Assembly: GCA_016785225.1 (NCBI GenBank)
Contig: JAFBJZ010000652.1
Span: forward strand, 1,640,001 to 1,704,000
DNA from: Psettodes erumei
Taxonomy: Eukaryota; Chordata; Actinopteri; Pleuronectiformes; Psettodidae
Length of the DNA: 64,000 bases
Direction: 5' to 3'
Below the pieces are notes generated by a model. The model ran no database searches, was not told where the DNA came from, and saw nothing but the letters and a program-made list of their open reading frames with translations. The position numbers and the translations under genes are program-made. Below, piece after piece: positions 34,701-47,700 of this stretch; the first letter of the stretch is position 1, and every line of letters starts with the position of its first letter.

Positions 34701-37700
34701 AGGACTGCATTGAATGCAAACAAGTATTTCCTTCTTTAGATCACTTCCAGGAGCTGTGTTTTCACTTTAGAATAAAGACTCTTTGTCCGTTTATCTGTGT
34801 CAAATTTAGTGTGTTCACAGAACATGATCAGGTTTGGGTTTAACGTGGAAAGAAAATGTGAACTGGGTCACCTACTGGAGCAGTGCTGGATGGTGGTTGC
34901 CCCAGTCACAGTGGTGGTCCCGTAGAAGGGGCAGGAGAGGCAGTAGGAGCGGCCGTGTTCAGGCTGGTAGTAATCTCTGGGACAGGGGTAACAGGGAACC
35001 AGACCGGTGCGGGAGAAATGACCTGCCAAACAGGGAACTGTAGAAAACAAACCGAAGAAATGAATGAATATAACGCAGAGGGTGAAGTCCCAGAATCACC
35101 CGAACATGGGGGAAAAAGGGAAAAAGCACAGCACAGTGAGAAGATTTAAAGGTTGTAGGTTATTTTTGTATCTCTACTTGGAAACTAAGGTAGCAGATAT
35201 TACTCAGTTTCCAGATTTATCATCCAACTTTACTTGAAATTTCCAAGTAGGCCTTTTGATATAAGTTCACACGAATGCCACAGGCTGGACCCGTGTTTGT
35301 TTTGTCACCTAGCAGCGTTCACAATGATGATTAAGGCTGCTCAAGGTTGAAGTGAGCGAGTTGATAGGACGCGCGAGGGCGTGTGCTCTGCACTGTCAGA
35401 CTGTATCACCTCCGCACTCCGCCTCGTCCACCGCTCCTCTGGTGACGGTGGAGGTCTCATCGGGACAGACCAGACACTCCCTGGCGCCGAAGCTGGGCTG
35501 GAAGTGTCCCAGTGGGCATGACTCGCAGATCTCCAGCCCGTTCAGAGAGTGGCTGCCGGGCTTACACTGCCCTGCAAACGCATGCAGAATAGGAGGATAG
35601 TTGCCCAAGACAGTGAAATTAGATCACTAGGAGTAAATTTTTATACTTTCTTATTTATAAAAATGTACCAGTCACCATCTAGCTTTGGGTTTGTCCTGCA
35701 GTGAATCTGAGGTCTGACTGTACCTTTGCATTCAGCCACGCTGCGGGAGTGCAGGTAGGCGGTGGACGTCCCCTCAGGGCAGGACTTACACTCCAGCTGA
35801 CCCTCCTGGTCCTGGTAGGAGCCCAGCCAGCAGCTCTCACACTCATTGTACTCCAGAGAGAAGTAGGTTCCCACCGGGCACTGGACTGCAAGAGCACTCA
35901 CAGTCAGTCATTTCATGGGGACGCGTATACATTTTCTATTGTTAAAGATGAAGCTGTTACACTAATTAAAAGGCGGTTGAATGAGTTTAAGAAAGTTTCT
36001 CCCCCCTTCAATCCCCTCCCACTCACCACACATCCGGCCTTTGAGCACTGAGCCTGGCCTGCAGAACAGAGACGCCCTCTTGCTCTCCAGGGACTTGGGA
36101 TCGGCCACGATCATGTCCGAGGACACGTGGAAACTGGACAGCGGCTGCTTGGCCAGCGTTCGCTTCAGCCGATTGGTCAGCTGCTCCAGGGTCCGCAGCA
36201 GCCTCTTCTGATTGGCCACCTCTATTGAGTCGTTCCTCGACAGGGGCAGAGGGATGCTTGCTGGGAGAACGGACAAAGTTTAAAAGGACTGGTAACTGGT
36301 ATGTGCATATTATTGAATGCCTTTGAGGTCCCTAAAAAAAGAAGAGGGTCATGCAGGTTTTACCTGTGATGTTGAAAAAGATCTGGATCTTGTGGTCTTT
36401 GGTGGGGCCCTTGATTTTCCGGTGCCTCTTGGTGCGGTGATGCGGCTGCACGCTCCTGTCTCGCTGCCTGCCGCTGACCTGCCGGCTGCCCGTGGCGAAG
36501 CCTGACTCAAAGTAGGCGTAGTCCTGGGCACCCTGAGGACTCCAGCTGTTTCCCCAACCGCCCGGCACTGAGAAAATATGAAGACGGGGAGGGGGAGGAA
36601 CACAGAGCTGATGAGATGCTTCGATAAATAATGAAGGTTGAAGGGTGTATTTGTTGGCGTGAGTCTTACCGATAGAAAAGCCGTTCTCGTAGTCGTAGTT
36701 GTACTCCAGACAGTGACCCTGGGACATCACCTCCAGCTTGCAGGTGACGTCGTCACCGCTACAAATGTTGGGGAGCTGAAAACGAAAGGGAAGCCGCATG
36801 GGTTGGAGTTGATTCACGGGAAAAGAGCATGTGTGCACATGTGTGTCGGTATGAAGGCTCTCACCATGCCTCCCAGCTTGGTGTTGAACTCCCCGGTGAA
36901 GGACTTGACCAGGTCCACGTCGTCGCAGCGAGATGCTTTGAAAAGCATCTCAAAGGGCTTGAATCCATTGTTCGCTATGCGGTTCACTGAGAAAGACAAA
37001 CAAATCCCACATCGCACACCGAAAGCGTCAAAAACCGTACGTGCATCCAGGAATTTAGGTGACGTGCACACAGGAAGCTGCAGGGCAGAACTTGCGCCGC
37101 GCTCACCTGAGCAGTCGGGTCTGTCCGGAGAGTACGGCGGCTCCCACACGCCGTTGTAGGCGCAGAAGTAGCTGTGCACTGCGTCCTGGGTGAAGCTGTA
37201 GCCATCCTTACAGTGCAGGGTGCAGTTGACGCCCTCCTCTTCTTCATAGCAAATGAACTCTCCGTTCACTGGGACGTAGGGCTGCTCACAGGTGGTCCCT
37301 GGACAGCATGACGCAACACAGGACGTTTTTTTTTTAACTTTACTCTCCTATGAGGCCGGAGGAAGTAAAGTCTTTACAGAAATTTGACATCTATAAAACT
37401 GGATTCAATGCACATGTTGTAACTGTACCTTGCACAGTGACGGTGAGGTTGCAGGTGCGACTGTTTCCGGCGGCATCGGTAGCCGTGTACTGGACCAGAG
37501 TCTCTCCAACTGGGAACAGAGAGCCCGGAGTGTGGCTACTGGTCACGGTGAGGCGGCCACCTGAGCGAGACACACGTTACAAATATAAAACATCATCATC
37601 ATCGCCATAACATTTTTATCAGCATTACTCCTGCAGTGTTACCAGCCATGAGTCAAATCTCTTACATCCGTCATGCTTCATTAACTGTCAGCTGAGAGAA

Positions 37701-38683
37701 ACTAGCAGATGTTTCCTCTGATGTTGGTGCATTTAACCTGTGCAGATCATGGTGTTTGGACCAGTGGAGCAGGTCAGCTGTCAGAGGTAAAACAAGCTGA
37801 GAACCTGGAGTCCACCTACAGAGGGCAGTCTTGGCCTTACTCCACAGTCCAGGACTAAATGAGTCACTCAGTAAACCGTAGCAGCTATGTTAAACTATGA
37901 TATGTTGACATGTGGATCGTGTCTCTGGGCATCACACGGCAGCAGAACAATCCTCCTCTGAGGACTGAAGAGGAAAATTGCTGCAGTCTGGTTGGTTTTA
38001 CAAAAAAAAAACCCTGAATGTGTAGAGAGTGATGGATCATGCACTGGGAGAGGCAGTGATGATGAGAGGAGTGTTCATGTGTCTGAGTGTGTGTGTGTGT
38101 GTGATACTGACACACAGGTTGTGAACAAAAAGCTGTGCAAACACGTGCCTGGAGTGTGCGATGCAGACGGGACTAAACACAAAGGAGAAGGTGAGAAAAG
38201 TGAGCGTTTGACCTTTCCTTTCACTAAAATCCACTTCCTCCTCTCACGGCGCTGAGGTCGTTCCAACGGGGCTGACACACGTCTGGTCTGCTCGGAGTCT
38301 GGTGTCTCCCCTTATATATAGTCTGTGTGTGTGTGTGCACGCGTGCGTTTGTGCGTCTACCGAGTCGTGACTATATATAGCGCTGGCATCAGGGTGTGGG
38401 CCTGGAAAAACAAAACATTGACGTCGAAGCAGCGCTGTGCTGACGTCGTGCGGGCCCGGAGCAGCCGCAGCAGCCTGTTATTACAGTGTGTGTGTGTGTG
38501 TGTGTGTGTGCGTTTGATAGGGGTGCACCTCTGCAGACAGGTGATGGTGGTGTGTGTGTGAGTGAGTGGGGGGAGGGGTTCGTTTGGGTCTCTGTGAGGT
38601 TTAAGGCCCGTGTTTGTGCTCGTGTCCGTGGCCGCCTCACTTGTGTGAACACACACAGACACGTGTGAGCACTGTTAGTGTTA

Positions 38684-38715
<32 letters not shown>

Positions 38716-41700
38716 GAGCCAGAGCCAGTGAATTACATGGGTCTGGCTGAGGGCTGCAGCCATGGAGGAGTCTGGTTTGTTGTCTGTCACCACCGCGGCT
38801 GTTTGGGTACAGCGCGAGCGCCAGGAGACGGCCGGCCGGCCAGCTCCACGATATTTAGTCTATTTGGCAGCGCGGCCTTGATACACTCTGTTATAGCAGG
38901 TCGGAGTGACTAAACGCCGACACAGCGCGTGTAGCAGGGTGGCCCGGGCTGGAAATAGACACCAACGGGTTGCGTAAGTCCTCACGGCAGCCACAGGCGC
39001 CCATCGCAGCTCTGTCGCCTATAAAACCGATCACGGACAAAATCGTTCTTTCACTTGGTTCAAAGTGCAAAGGAGGAAGTTGTTTTTACCAAAAAGGTCC
39101 CAGAATACTGAGTGTGCTTCCCCCAGAAAGGTTTAAGAGAAGGGACTGGATCACAGAGGACTGAGAGGAAGTTTCACCTGAGGAAGTTTTTACTCTCACA
39201 GCTGTTACTACTCACTTAACAGATAAAAACTGACATATAACACGGTCAGTCAACGAGACCTGGCACCACCTTGACTTCAACATTAAAATTCTGCTCAGCC
39301 GTTCATTTATCAACAGCTGACTTAGCATTTTGTCATTCTTTTAAATGAGTATTTAACCTTTTGATACGCCAGTATAATTTACCTCTGTGTTTATGTTAAA
39401 AAAATGCTGAACCTGTGCTGGGCCAGCTGTGAAGGGGAAATTAAATGCGTATTTTTTTCCTGTGGGTGTCCTTCTGGAATGTCAGCTTGAGCAAGACGGT
39501 GATTTATAGCCAGGTCTACTGCGTATGGCAGCTACTTTGATAAAGAAGAAAAATCGAGGATTTGACAAGCAGTGAGAAAACATTTAAACTCCCGTATGAG
39601 TCGAGTGTGATGTGTGTTTGGATAATTATATAAATGACTGCGTGAAGAATGGATGGAATGAGTGCACGTTCCCACAAAAGAACATTTTTCATGGAGAAAA
39701 CACCTGCTCTCCTATCCGCCGCCTCCGTCTGTTTCGACATTAATGACATTAACAGGCGCGGTAACGGCTTCATCTGTCCGCGGCTCAAACACAGACGCAC
39801 AAATGAGGCGTTCATGCGCACAATTACAGTCCGTCCTCTATGTCCAGCGCGTCTCACACAGACCTGTAAAAGAGCAGAGTCCTCGGCTGATCTTTCCCCC
39901 CCAGTCACCCGATGGAAAAGATCCTGTTTAACAATCATCGGCCGGAGCGGAGGGTGGAGTGGAACAGAGGAGCAGAAGAATAAACCATCCACGGAGCCGC
40001 CACCTGAGAGCGCCCGCCGGACATACCTGAGTTGTCGGAAAACTGCGGCACCTCCCAGACGGCCGCCGTCTCCGCGCCTGTGGCCTGGACGGTGGGCGGC
40101 GACCTGCACCTGTCAATCACCGGTGGCTCCGTATCTGTCAAACATGTGGATAACAGAGGCGATCAAATCTGCGATCTGACGCCAAAACACTGGAACGCGT
40201 CAGAACAACACGGGAGGAGCACAGGGACACGGCGCGGGATGGTGCTGTGTGTGGGGAGGGTTTTTTTGCAATGCAGCAGTACAGCGTGTCAGAGGGCACG
40301 AGTTAAACACATGTCTCTAATAAAAGCTCCCAACGTTTCACCAACATAATAACATATGGAAATGTTCACAGCTACCATGCTTGAGGTTTTTCCCCCGACT
40401 GCTGTGATTATTAAGCGGTTGACACAGGACACCCCTGTTTTTCGCTCTCTGCAGTAACACTATTTGGCACCTGCTGGGGCGGGCGGGTGAGTACATCAGT
40501 TAAATCCCAGTTTTACACCGAGTGACGGAAATGAGCCGCGGCGCGTGGGCGGGACGGGGGGTGACGTCTGCGCTGTCTGCAAGTATGTCAAACAATGGTG
40601 TTGGAGGTGAAATATTCATTCCTTCATGCGTGGCTCCATACAAACTGAATTGGCCCTGCGTGGACTTTTAAGACTGATTTGTGGTATGTAAAAACTGTGA
40701 CGCTTTGTGTGTCTGATGAAAAACCTCCGACTGATGGAAACAGCAATTTTAATTCATTATGGGTTCTCGTATTTTGGTCCAGCGCCTGTTGATGTGAACC
40801 ACATGCCCCCGTGTATTCGAACGCCCCAAAAAGATAAACATTGATTAAAAAGTAGAAATATTTCATATGTAGACAAAGCGGCTAAGCTGTGTCGACACGA
40901 GCCAGAGCTTGTAAGGAGAAAGAGGAAACAATAGAGAGAGATCAAGGAGACCGCCCCCCCTCCGAACAGGCTATGGAAGCCATATGCAGCGTCCATTGTT
41001 TGCTTTGATGCCGTGTCCAGGAGGATGAGCTCACCGACGACTGCGACTGTGAAGGAACAGTTGGCCTGGTTCCCGGAGCGGTCGGTCGCGATGTACATGA
41101 TGGTCTCCCTTCCGATGGGGAACAGCTGAGGAGGGGCGTAGACCGGCTTCACCTGCACCGCCACCTGGAGGGGTGAGACACAGGAAACACGAGGAAAACC
41201 TGAAATTACGGCCAAAGACGAGAGATGCTGTGGTGTCTACTGGACTACTGGCTTGATGGATTTGATGATGAGATATGATGAACAAACCCCACCTCCTCTT
41301 TAGAGTTGTCTGTGGCATTCGGGACGTTCCAGCTGACGTTGGCGGTGCCTCGCCGCTCGTCCGTCTCCGCGACGATGTCCGCGGGGCACTGGATCGATGG
41401 CGGTTCAGCATCTGAAGAGACACGGAGACATTTCCGACACGACACTTCAACTGACTCCAACAAATGAAATTACAATTTAAATGAGACAGTTATCACTGAG
41501 GGAATGGGTGTGTGATGTCATCTGACCCCTGACCTCTTAAATCACAACATGTCAGGCGCACCCCACTGCGACGCTACGTTTACACTGTGAGTGTCTTATC
41601 TGCGTCCGTCCATTACCTCAGCACCAGGAGGACAGGTTGAAAGAGACAGAGGTGAAATGACGTCAAAGCAGCTGGAGGTCGTGGAAAAGGACGCCGCATC

Positions 41701-44700
41701 TCGGACGAATGATATTATAGATCACAAATCCAGATTGGCGAGGGAGTTGCTGGTGTTAACGACTACTGATGGGACTGCGGTAGACCACAGCGAGGACATG
41801 AGCTAATCCCGACCTTACGCCGTGTGAGGGGAGTAAAGATTTAACCCTTATCAGTCCCAGCTGACTCCTGCTGAGTCCATGTTTTAAGTGAGGCTCGTGC
41901 AGGCTAACAACATTTCAAAAGCCCCGGTCTTCATGAGGAAAATGAGCTGTTGTGCTTGGCAGCCCAGGAAATGTACGTATCAAAGGGTGGTTGTCCCTCG
42001 CTCTCCTTCATGTGGGAAAAGGCAGTAAAAAGTTGCCTGAACAGTTGCTTATTTTATTATTAGCATCTTATTAAACCTCACGCCAAGTGTTGATCCACCA
42101 GCGTTTACTGCCAGGTACAGTAAAACACAGTCGAGACGAGCGGCAGCGCGAAGAGCTGAGTAACGCGGCTGTGCGTGCGAGGTCTGGCTGCAGAAAATAC
42201 TGAATCCTCACACTTTCATTAGAATTCAGAGTTGTTCCAGTGGGAAACATTAGATCATGGGTAGTAGCGCTCTCAATATGAAGCATTACTGTGAAAAAAA
42301 AAGAAAAGAAACAATGATTAGCCGGCGGCGAACTCGCTCGCCGGTGTGACCCTTGGATGAAACACTTTCTTCCTTTGTCTCATTCTCCGTGCGGTGAGGA
42401 GCGTGAGGCCGGCTCAGCTCGGTTCAGCTCGGTTCAGCTCGGTTCAGCTCGGTTCAGCTCAGTTCAGCTCGGTTCAGCTCAGTTCAAGCCTCCGACGGCC
42501 GAGTCTCCCCTCCATCCTCGGCGGCCGGGCCCGCTGCGTTGTGTAAGAGCGCCGGTTCCCATCTGGACCTGATGACCCATCCGCTCAGGCATCCATCTCT
42601 GCTAAACACTAACACACTCAGGCTACGATCGGGCCCGTTCATCTCCATAACACTTCACTTTGGGGCGTCATCGTCAAGGAGAGCGAGAGGCGAGAGAAGC
42701 CAGGAGCCTGCTCTGAGCTCTGCGCTCTCTCGCTACTTTCTCCGTCTTCTGTCGCCCGTCGGATCGCAGCTCTTTGCTCATCCACGCTTTCACACCTCCT
42801 CCCTCGACCAGCCTCGACTCAGAAAAATTCATCGTCCCTCTGCCCTACCATTAAAAGAAAAAAAAACACCCCCGCATGACTCACCTCCCTCTCCATTCAT
42901 CTTTACTGCACATCTTCCCCCACTTAACCACAGCCGTTTGTTCATTAGTGCACTTTCTCCGTGAGGAAATGAGGGGATTGAGGACATGTGGGGGGGGAGC
43001 AGGGCCGCTCTGCACCACCTGTTTCACCTGCAAGGCATCTGGAGGGCTGCAGCCCATTTATAATGATCTCCAGAGTGGTGGGGGAGGGGGGCGAGAGAGC
43101 TCGGACATGGTATGGTTTGAGTTAGTGACCCGCGGCCCGCTTCAAAATGGGGTTAGCACAATTCTCACCATTCACAAAGCAGACAAAAATGCAAGGGGGG
43201 GTGGGGATGGAAAAAAACCCTTCTCGCTCCAAGTTTCCTGCTGTTTTCTTTTTATATCTTCCTCTCTTTCTCCACACATTCTGTGTCTGTCTGTCTGTTT
43301 CTGCCTTGCAAGTGAAATCACACACTTCGAGTGTCATTCACTCCGCCACTGGAATATTAATTGAATCTTCCAAACGGCCGTGCTGAACTTACAGGCGACT
43401 TAATGATGGAAAAGTGCGCAGCCAAATGAGACCGGTGAGGACATTGAGTTCTTAAAACCCATCTTTAAATCTCTTCTCAAACTGCACTCAGGCAGGTTTA
43501 AGGAAAGTCAGATTATCTCGATGACAAGACCAGTGCCAAGCAGGGAGTCGCACACATCATGCTGCCCCGAGCGTCTTCACAGTTATGACCTTTTTTTCTT
43601 TTACAGCCCCTTCATGGACCCTGACCTCTGACCTCAGAGCTGCAGAAGAGAAAAAAAACCCCACTTTCCTCCTTTTCACGCACCTGTACAGACGGCTTTA
43701 TGGATATTGGCCGTCCAGTTTCCAGAGCCCATGCACACCGCCTTCCTGTTCCCTTGGAGACTGTAACCTTGACGACAGGTGAGCAGGCAAGCGGAGCCCG
43801 GCGACGCTGCCCTCCTCCCGCAGGCAGGGGGCGACAGCAAAATGTTCTTCAGGGGCACGATGGGGGGACAACGCACCTCTGGGGAGAGAGAGGGGGAGAT
43901 GAATCTGAGAACGTTCCATTTTCTGCAGACCCACATCTTTTACTAATCATTATTACAAGTAGCTGAACACGGCACTACCAGTACTGCAGTGGGCTGAGTT
44001 AGCGTATGCTGTGCATTGGTGAGAGAAAAAAAGCATTCAGTTGAAGATAAGGCCGGTCAGAGCAGAACAGACAAAAAAACACAAGTCTTTGCAGATCATG
44101 AGCGTGTTTCCTGTGCCTTTACCCGAATGTGATAAAATCTGACTCTGAGCAGGCTCCACTATAAATGCCAACAATAAAACTATTTTCAGAGAGTGCGTAT
44201 GAAGAACTGGCGCAAAAACAACAACATTTGGTCGAAAGTCAACCTAGGAAAGCGCTGGCCACGGGACTCGTACCCTGGAGGCCTTTTATGCAATTTTGGG
44301 CTCATACGTGTGGCTTTCGCTCGACGATGGACAGATCATTCGCTCTCGCTCCTGTTTCACTGGCTTCAGCTGTAAGAGCTATAAAGGGAAAACTCACTGA
44401 GAGGGAGGTTTTAATCAGATGAAAAAAAAAACAACAAAAATCTTCTCCATCCTCTCAGGGCAGCTGAGGCGATCCTGTTTCACCACAGTGCAAACAAACA
44501 CTAAAACAAACCGCAGAGCCCTCGGAGCCGTGTTAAAGAGGTAACGACAGTCAGCGGGCAAACACGGGACGCTCAAACAAACAACCTGCAGCTCAGGCAC
44601 GACCTCTGGGAAGAGATGGGCGTTATTGATAAACCCGGAGGGAGGGGTTTACCGGAAGCAGCCGGGCCGGGCCTTTTTTTTTTTTTTTAAATAGAGCCGG

Positions 44701-47700
44701 TTGGTTGGCAGTGAGTCAGAGCAGGCCGGAGGTTTGCGGCCGAAACGCTCTCACACGGCCCCTCGTTTGCGTGTTTGGCGCGCCTGACCCCGGCGCTCTC
44801 TGCGGCCGGCGTGAGCGCGTGTGACTATTTTAGCTTTAACTATGGGTTTTGAAGTGTGTGGGTAATCCTGCGCGCATGTGTGTACGTAGATGCGGTGGTG
44901 ACTGCAGCTTCGCCCTGAGAGAGCAGATGCACGGTATCTGTCCGCGGACGACGCAGCGCAGTTCGCAGGCAAATCCGCTCCATATGTTTGACCGCCGCGC
45001 ACATGTTCCCATGAGCGCTGAACGTGTGTGTAAAAACCACATGTTTTGACATAGAAAGATCCAGATCATGTGTTATTTTACAGTCATCTGATAAATCATC
45101 TTTGTTTTTTCAGTCTGGGCACAACTCAGTAACCTACACAGTTAATATGCGCTTACGGTTAAATACAGTCCGGCTGCAAGAAGGATGTACTGCAGTGTTA
45201 GTGTGTGTGTGTGTGAGTGGACGCAGGGCCGGCGATTCATCATGGAAAATAATGCAAATTGAATAACCAAATAAAGAAATCTAATTTAACTCTAAAGATG
45301 TGTGTGTGTGTGTGTGTGTGTGTGTGGGGGGGGTACTCTGGATGAAGATGTGACAGATAAGAACAAAACAACAGTGCTGGAGATAGATGAATTTGCTCGG
45401 GGAGGACGTTGATGGAGTGATGAAACCCAGAGGAAATTATGACCCGGTGTCTTCCAGCAGATTTCTATTCGGAGGTTTGCCAAAATGTCCAAACATGCAG
45501 CACATACACGACTTGTGATGCGTCGCCAACAACACCACAACAAGACGTACTGTAAACCACCTGAATCAACTGTGATTGCGAAATGATTGATAGCGCAGCA
45601 CTGTTACGCCTCTCTCTTTACAGTGAAAACACATGAGGCAGCTATGCCTCAGTCAGGACGTGACTCTGTCACTCCTCCTCAGCTTTACATGTGCGGTTAT
45701 CACAGCAGCTTTTTCAGCCTGTCCCTCTGTCCGGATTCACGAGCTCGCTTTTGTGTTTGGGATCACAGAGATATTAGGTGGGACGTGTCACTGCAAAGTG
45801 GCTCACAGGAGGAAGAAGGCGGTGGAAAGAGGGAGAAAGAAAGCACCTGGTGTGAACACGCAGGGTGAGACAGCGGCTCGGGGGGGGGGCGAGGGCTTAC
45901 CCACACACCGAGGTTGGGGTCCGCTCCACTGGGAGTTGGCCTGGCAGGTGAGCCGGGAGTCTCCCTCCAGCCTGTAGCCGCGCTCGCAGCCCACCTGACA
46001 CTCCGCCCTGTAGGAGGCGGCGCCATCGCTGCACCGCAGGAAACCGTGCTGCGGCCGGGAGAGGGGCGGGCAGGAGCGCACTGTGGGTTGGGGAAAAAAG
46101 ACAAATATGGGAATTAGCGATCGGCAAAACAGACACACAAATCAGGCGCTACGGTAAACCTGCGGTCAGCGTCACCAAAATGTTAATGACCGACCCTGTC
46201 TGAGAAGAAGGAGAAGCTCTAATGAAAGTTCACATTTAAAAACAGGGCGAAACGGGCACAATCTGTGGAGAGATGTTCTGATCTTCTTCACAGATGATTC
46301 ATTTCAGCTGCTCTTTGCTGGAGGGATTTTGTTCTGCTATAAAACACGCCAAAGATGTTTCAAGTCCAGCTTGGCCAGGACGGTGTGTTCACTTTTCTCT
46401 CCCTCTCTTCAAACTTTTTCGGTGATTTTCATTGCGTGCTCCTGCTGGAAAATTCCTCCCCCCCGCCCTGCTGAGACTGGGATTCATCTTTTCATTCAGT
46501 GTTTGAGTACACAAACATTCATACATTCATGGTGCGGTCAATAAACACGCTGAACCCCATATGCATCCAAACGAATTCATTTTGGTTTCATCTGACCGAA
46601 GACTTTGCTGCCACGATTCATCCGCTCTCGTCTCACACGACTCACACCTGTGTCGTCCGTGGGTGATTTTACAACCATGTTTGTGCATTTAGCCTTCACG
46701 GCCGTGCTCACAGCGTGGTCTGTGTAACCTGTTTGTTTCTCAAACACTACAATTACTGTTGGAGTCATTAACCTTTCAGATGACTCCGCGCGGGGTTGTA
46801 CTAAATCTGAAGCAGGATGACAAAGATAAAGCAAATCCAAATGATGTCTTTATTAATTTATGGTAGGGTTTAGGTTTGAGGAATAACTGATAAACACAGG
46901 TTCTGCATATAAATTGCAGGAGGAGAGAGGGCAGTAAATCAGCAACAGGAATGTGCAGCACTGTGTCATCTTTAGCTTTAACTGGGGGCCTATCATTTAA
47001 GCCACGGCGTGAAAAGTCCCTACAAAATAAAAGAAAAAACAGTCGCGTGTGTCTGTTCTCAATTACGCTGGTGTCTAAAAAAAAAAGGGCGTGTGGTGGG
47101 TTATTTCTCATCACCACCCATAAACAGACAGGCGGTGCAGAGGAGACCCCCTCCCTCAGGGCTTAACAAGCTGGGAGGTCCCGCAGTATGTGGCGAAGAC
47201 GAGACGTAGTGTAACGCATACAAGCAGACAAATGCGCACACACTCAGAAAATACATACCCGCAGCCACATCCCATAAATCTGCAACACACACCCCTGAAT
47301 ATTCAGTCTCTTGGTATTTCTGTGAGTCACTCTGCTGCTGTCTTTCTGCTCACACCTCCATCTCTTGACCTCTCCGACTCTTCCCTTCTTTCCTTCCCCC
47401 GCTTCCTCCCGTGCGACCTTCTGTCCTTCCTCTCCTTACATCCTTTCCTCCTGCCCGTCTCGCTCCGCCCTTAATTGAATCCCGTCTACCTTTCTTCCTC
47501 TCAACATTTGGTTTTTGGCAGAAAGCGGTAGCCCTCCCAGTTAATGCTGATTCCTTGTCCAAACACATATGATCTCAATACGCAGCCAGAAAATCTTTAC
47601 ACGCTGACGCACGCCGACTCGCCCTCGCTTGTCGGACAGCTGCGGCGGATCGGCGCAGGGGATCGGCTCCTATCCTCCGTCTCGATACGTGGATTTAATG

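Larger units (their letters stand above)
37561..40026. other. svep1 intron with clustered (GT)n repeats
   Basis: This intron splits HYR2. It has (GT)n runs near 38088, 38487 and 38686 and two TATATATAG motifs near 38312 and 38371. I see no coding sequence. Confidence 0.65.
37429..41411 (-). other. svep1: svep1 exons: two HYR (hyalin repeat) domains
   Basis: Each HYR is split over two exons. HYR1 uses 41293-41411 and 41035-41164, opening AEPPSIQCPADI and closing IATDRSGNQANCSF. HYR2 uses 40027-40134 and 37429-37560, with TEPPVIDRCRSPP and then YTATDAAGNSRTCNLTV. HYR is an immunoglobulin-like adhesion fold. Intron phases are consistent at all four junctions. Confidence 0.92.

Noticed and set aside
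38300..38390. Two TATATATAG motifs in a svep1 intron as a possible TATA promoter
   Set aside because: They sit among GT repeats, and no coding exon or CpG context follows on either strand.
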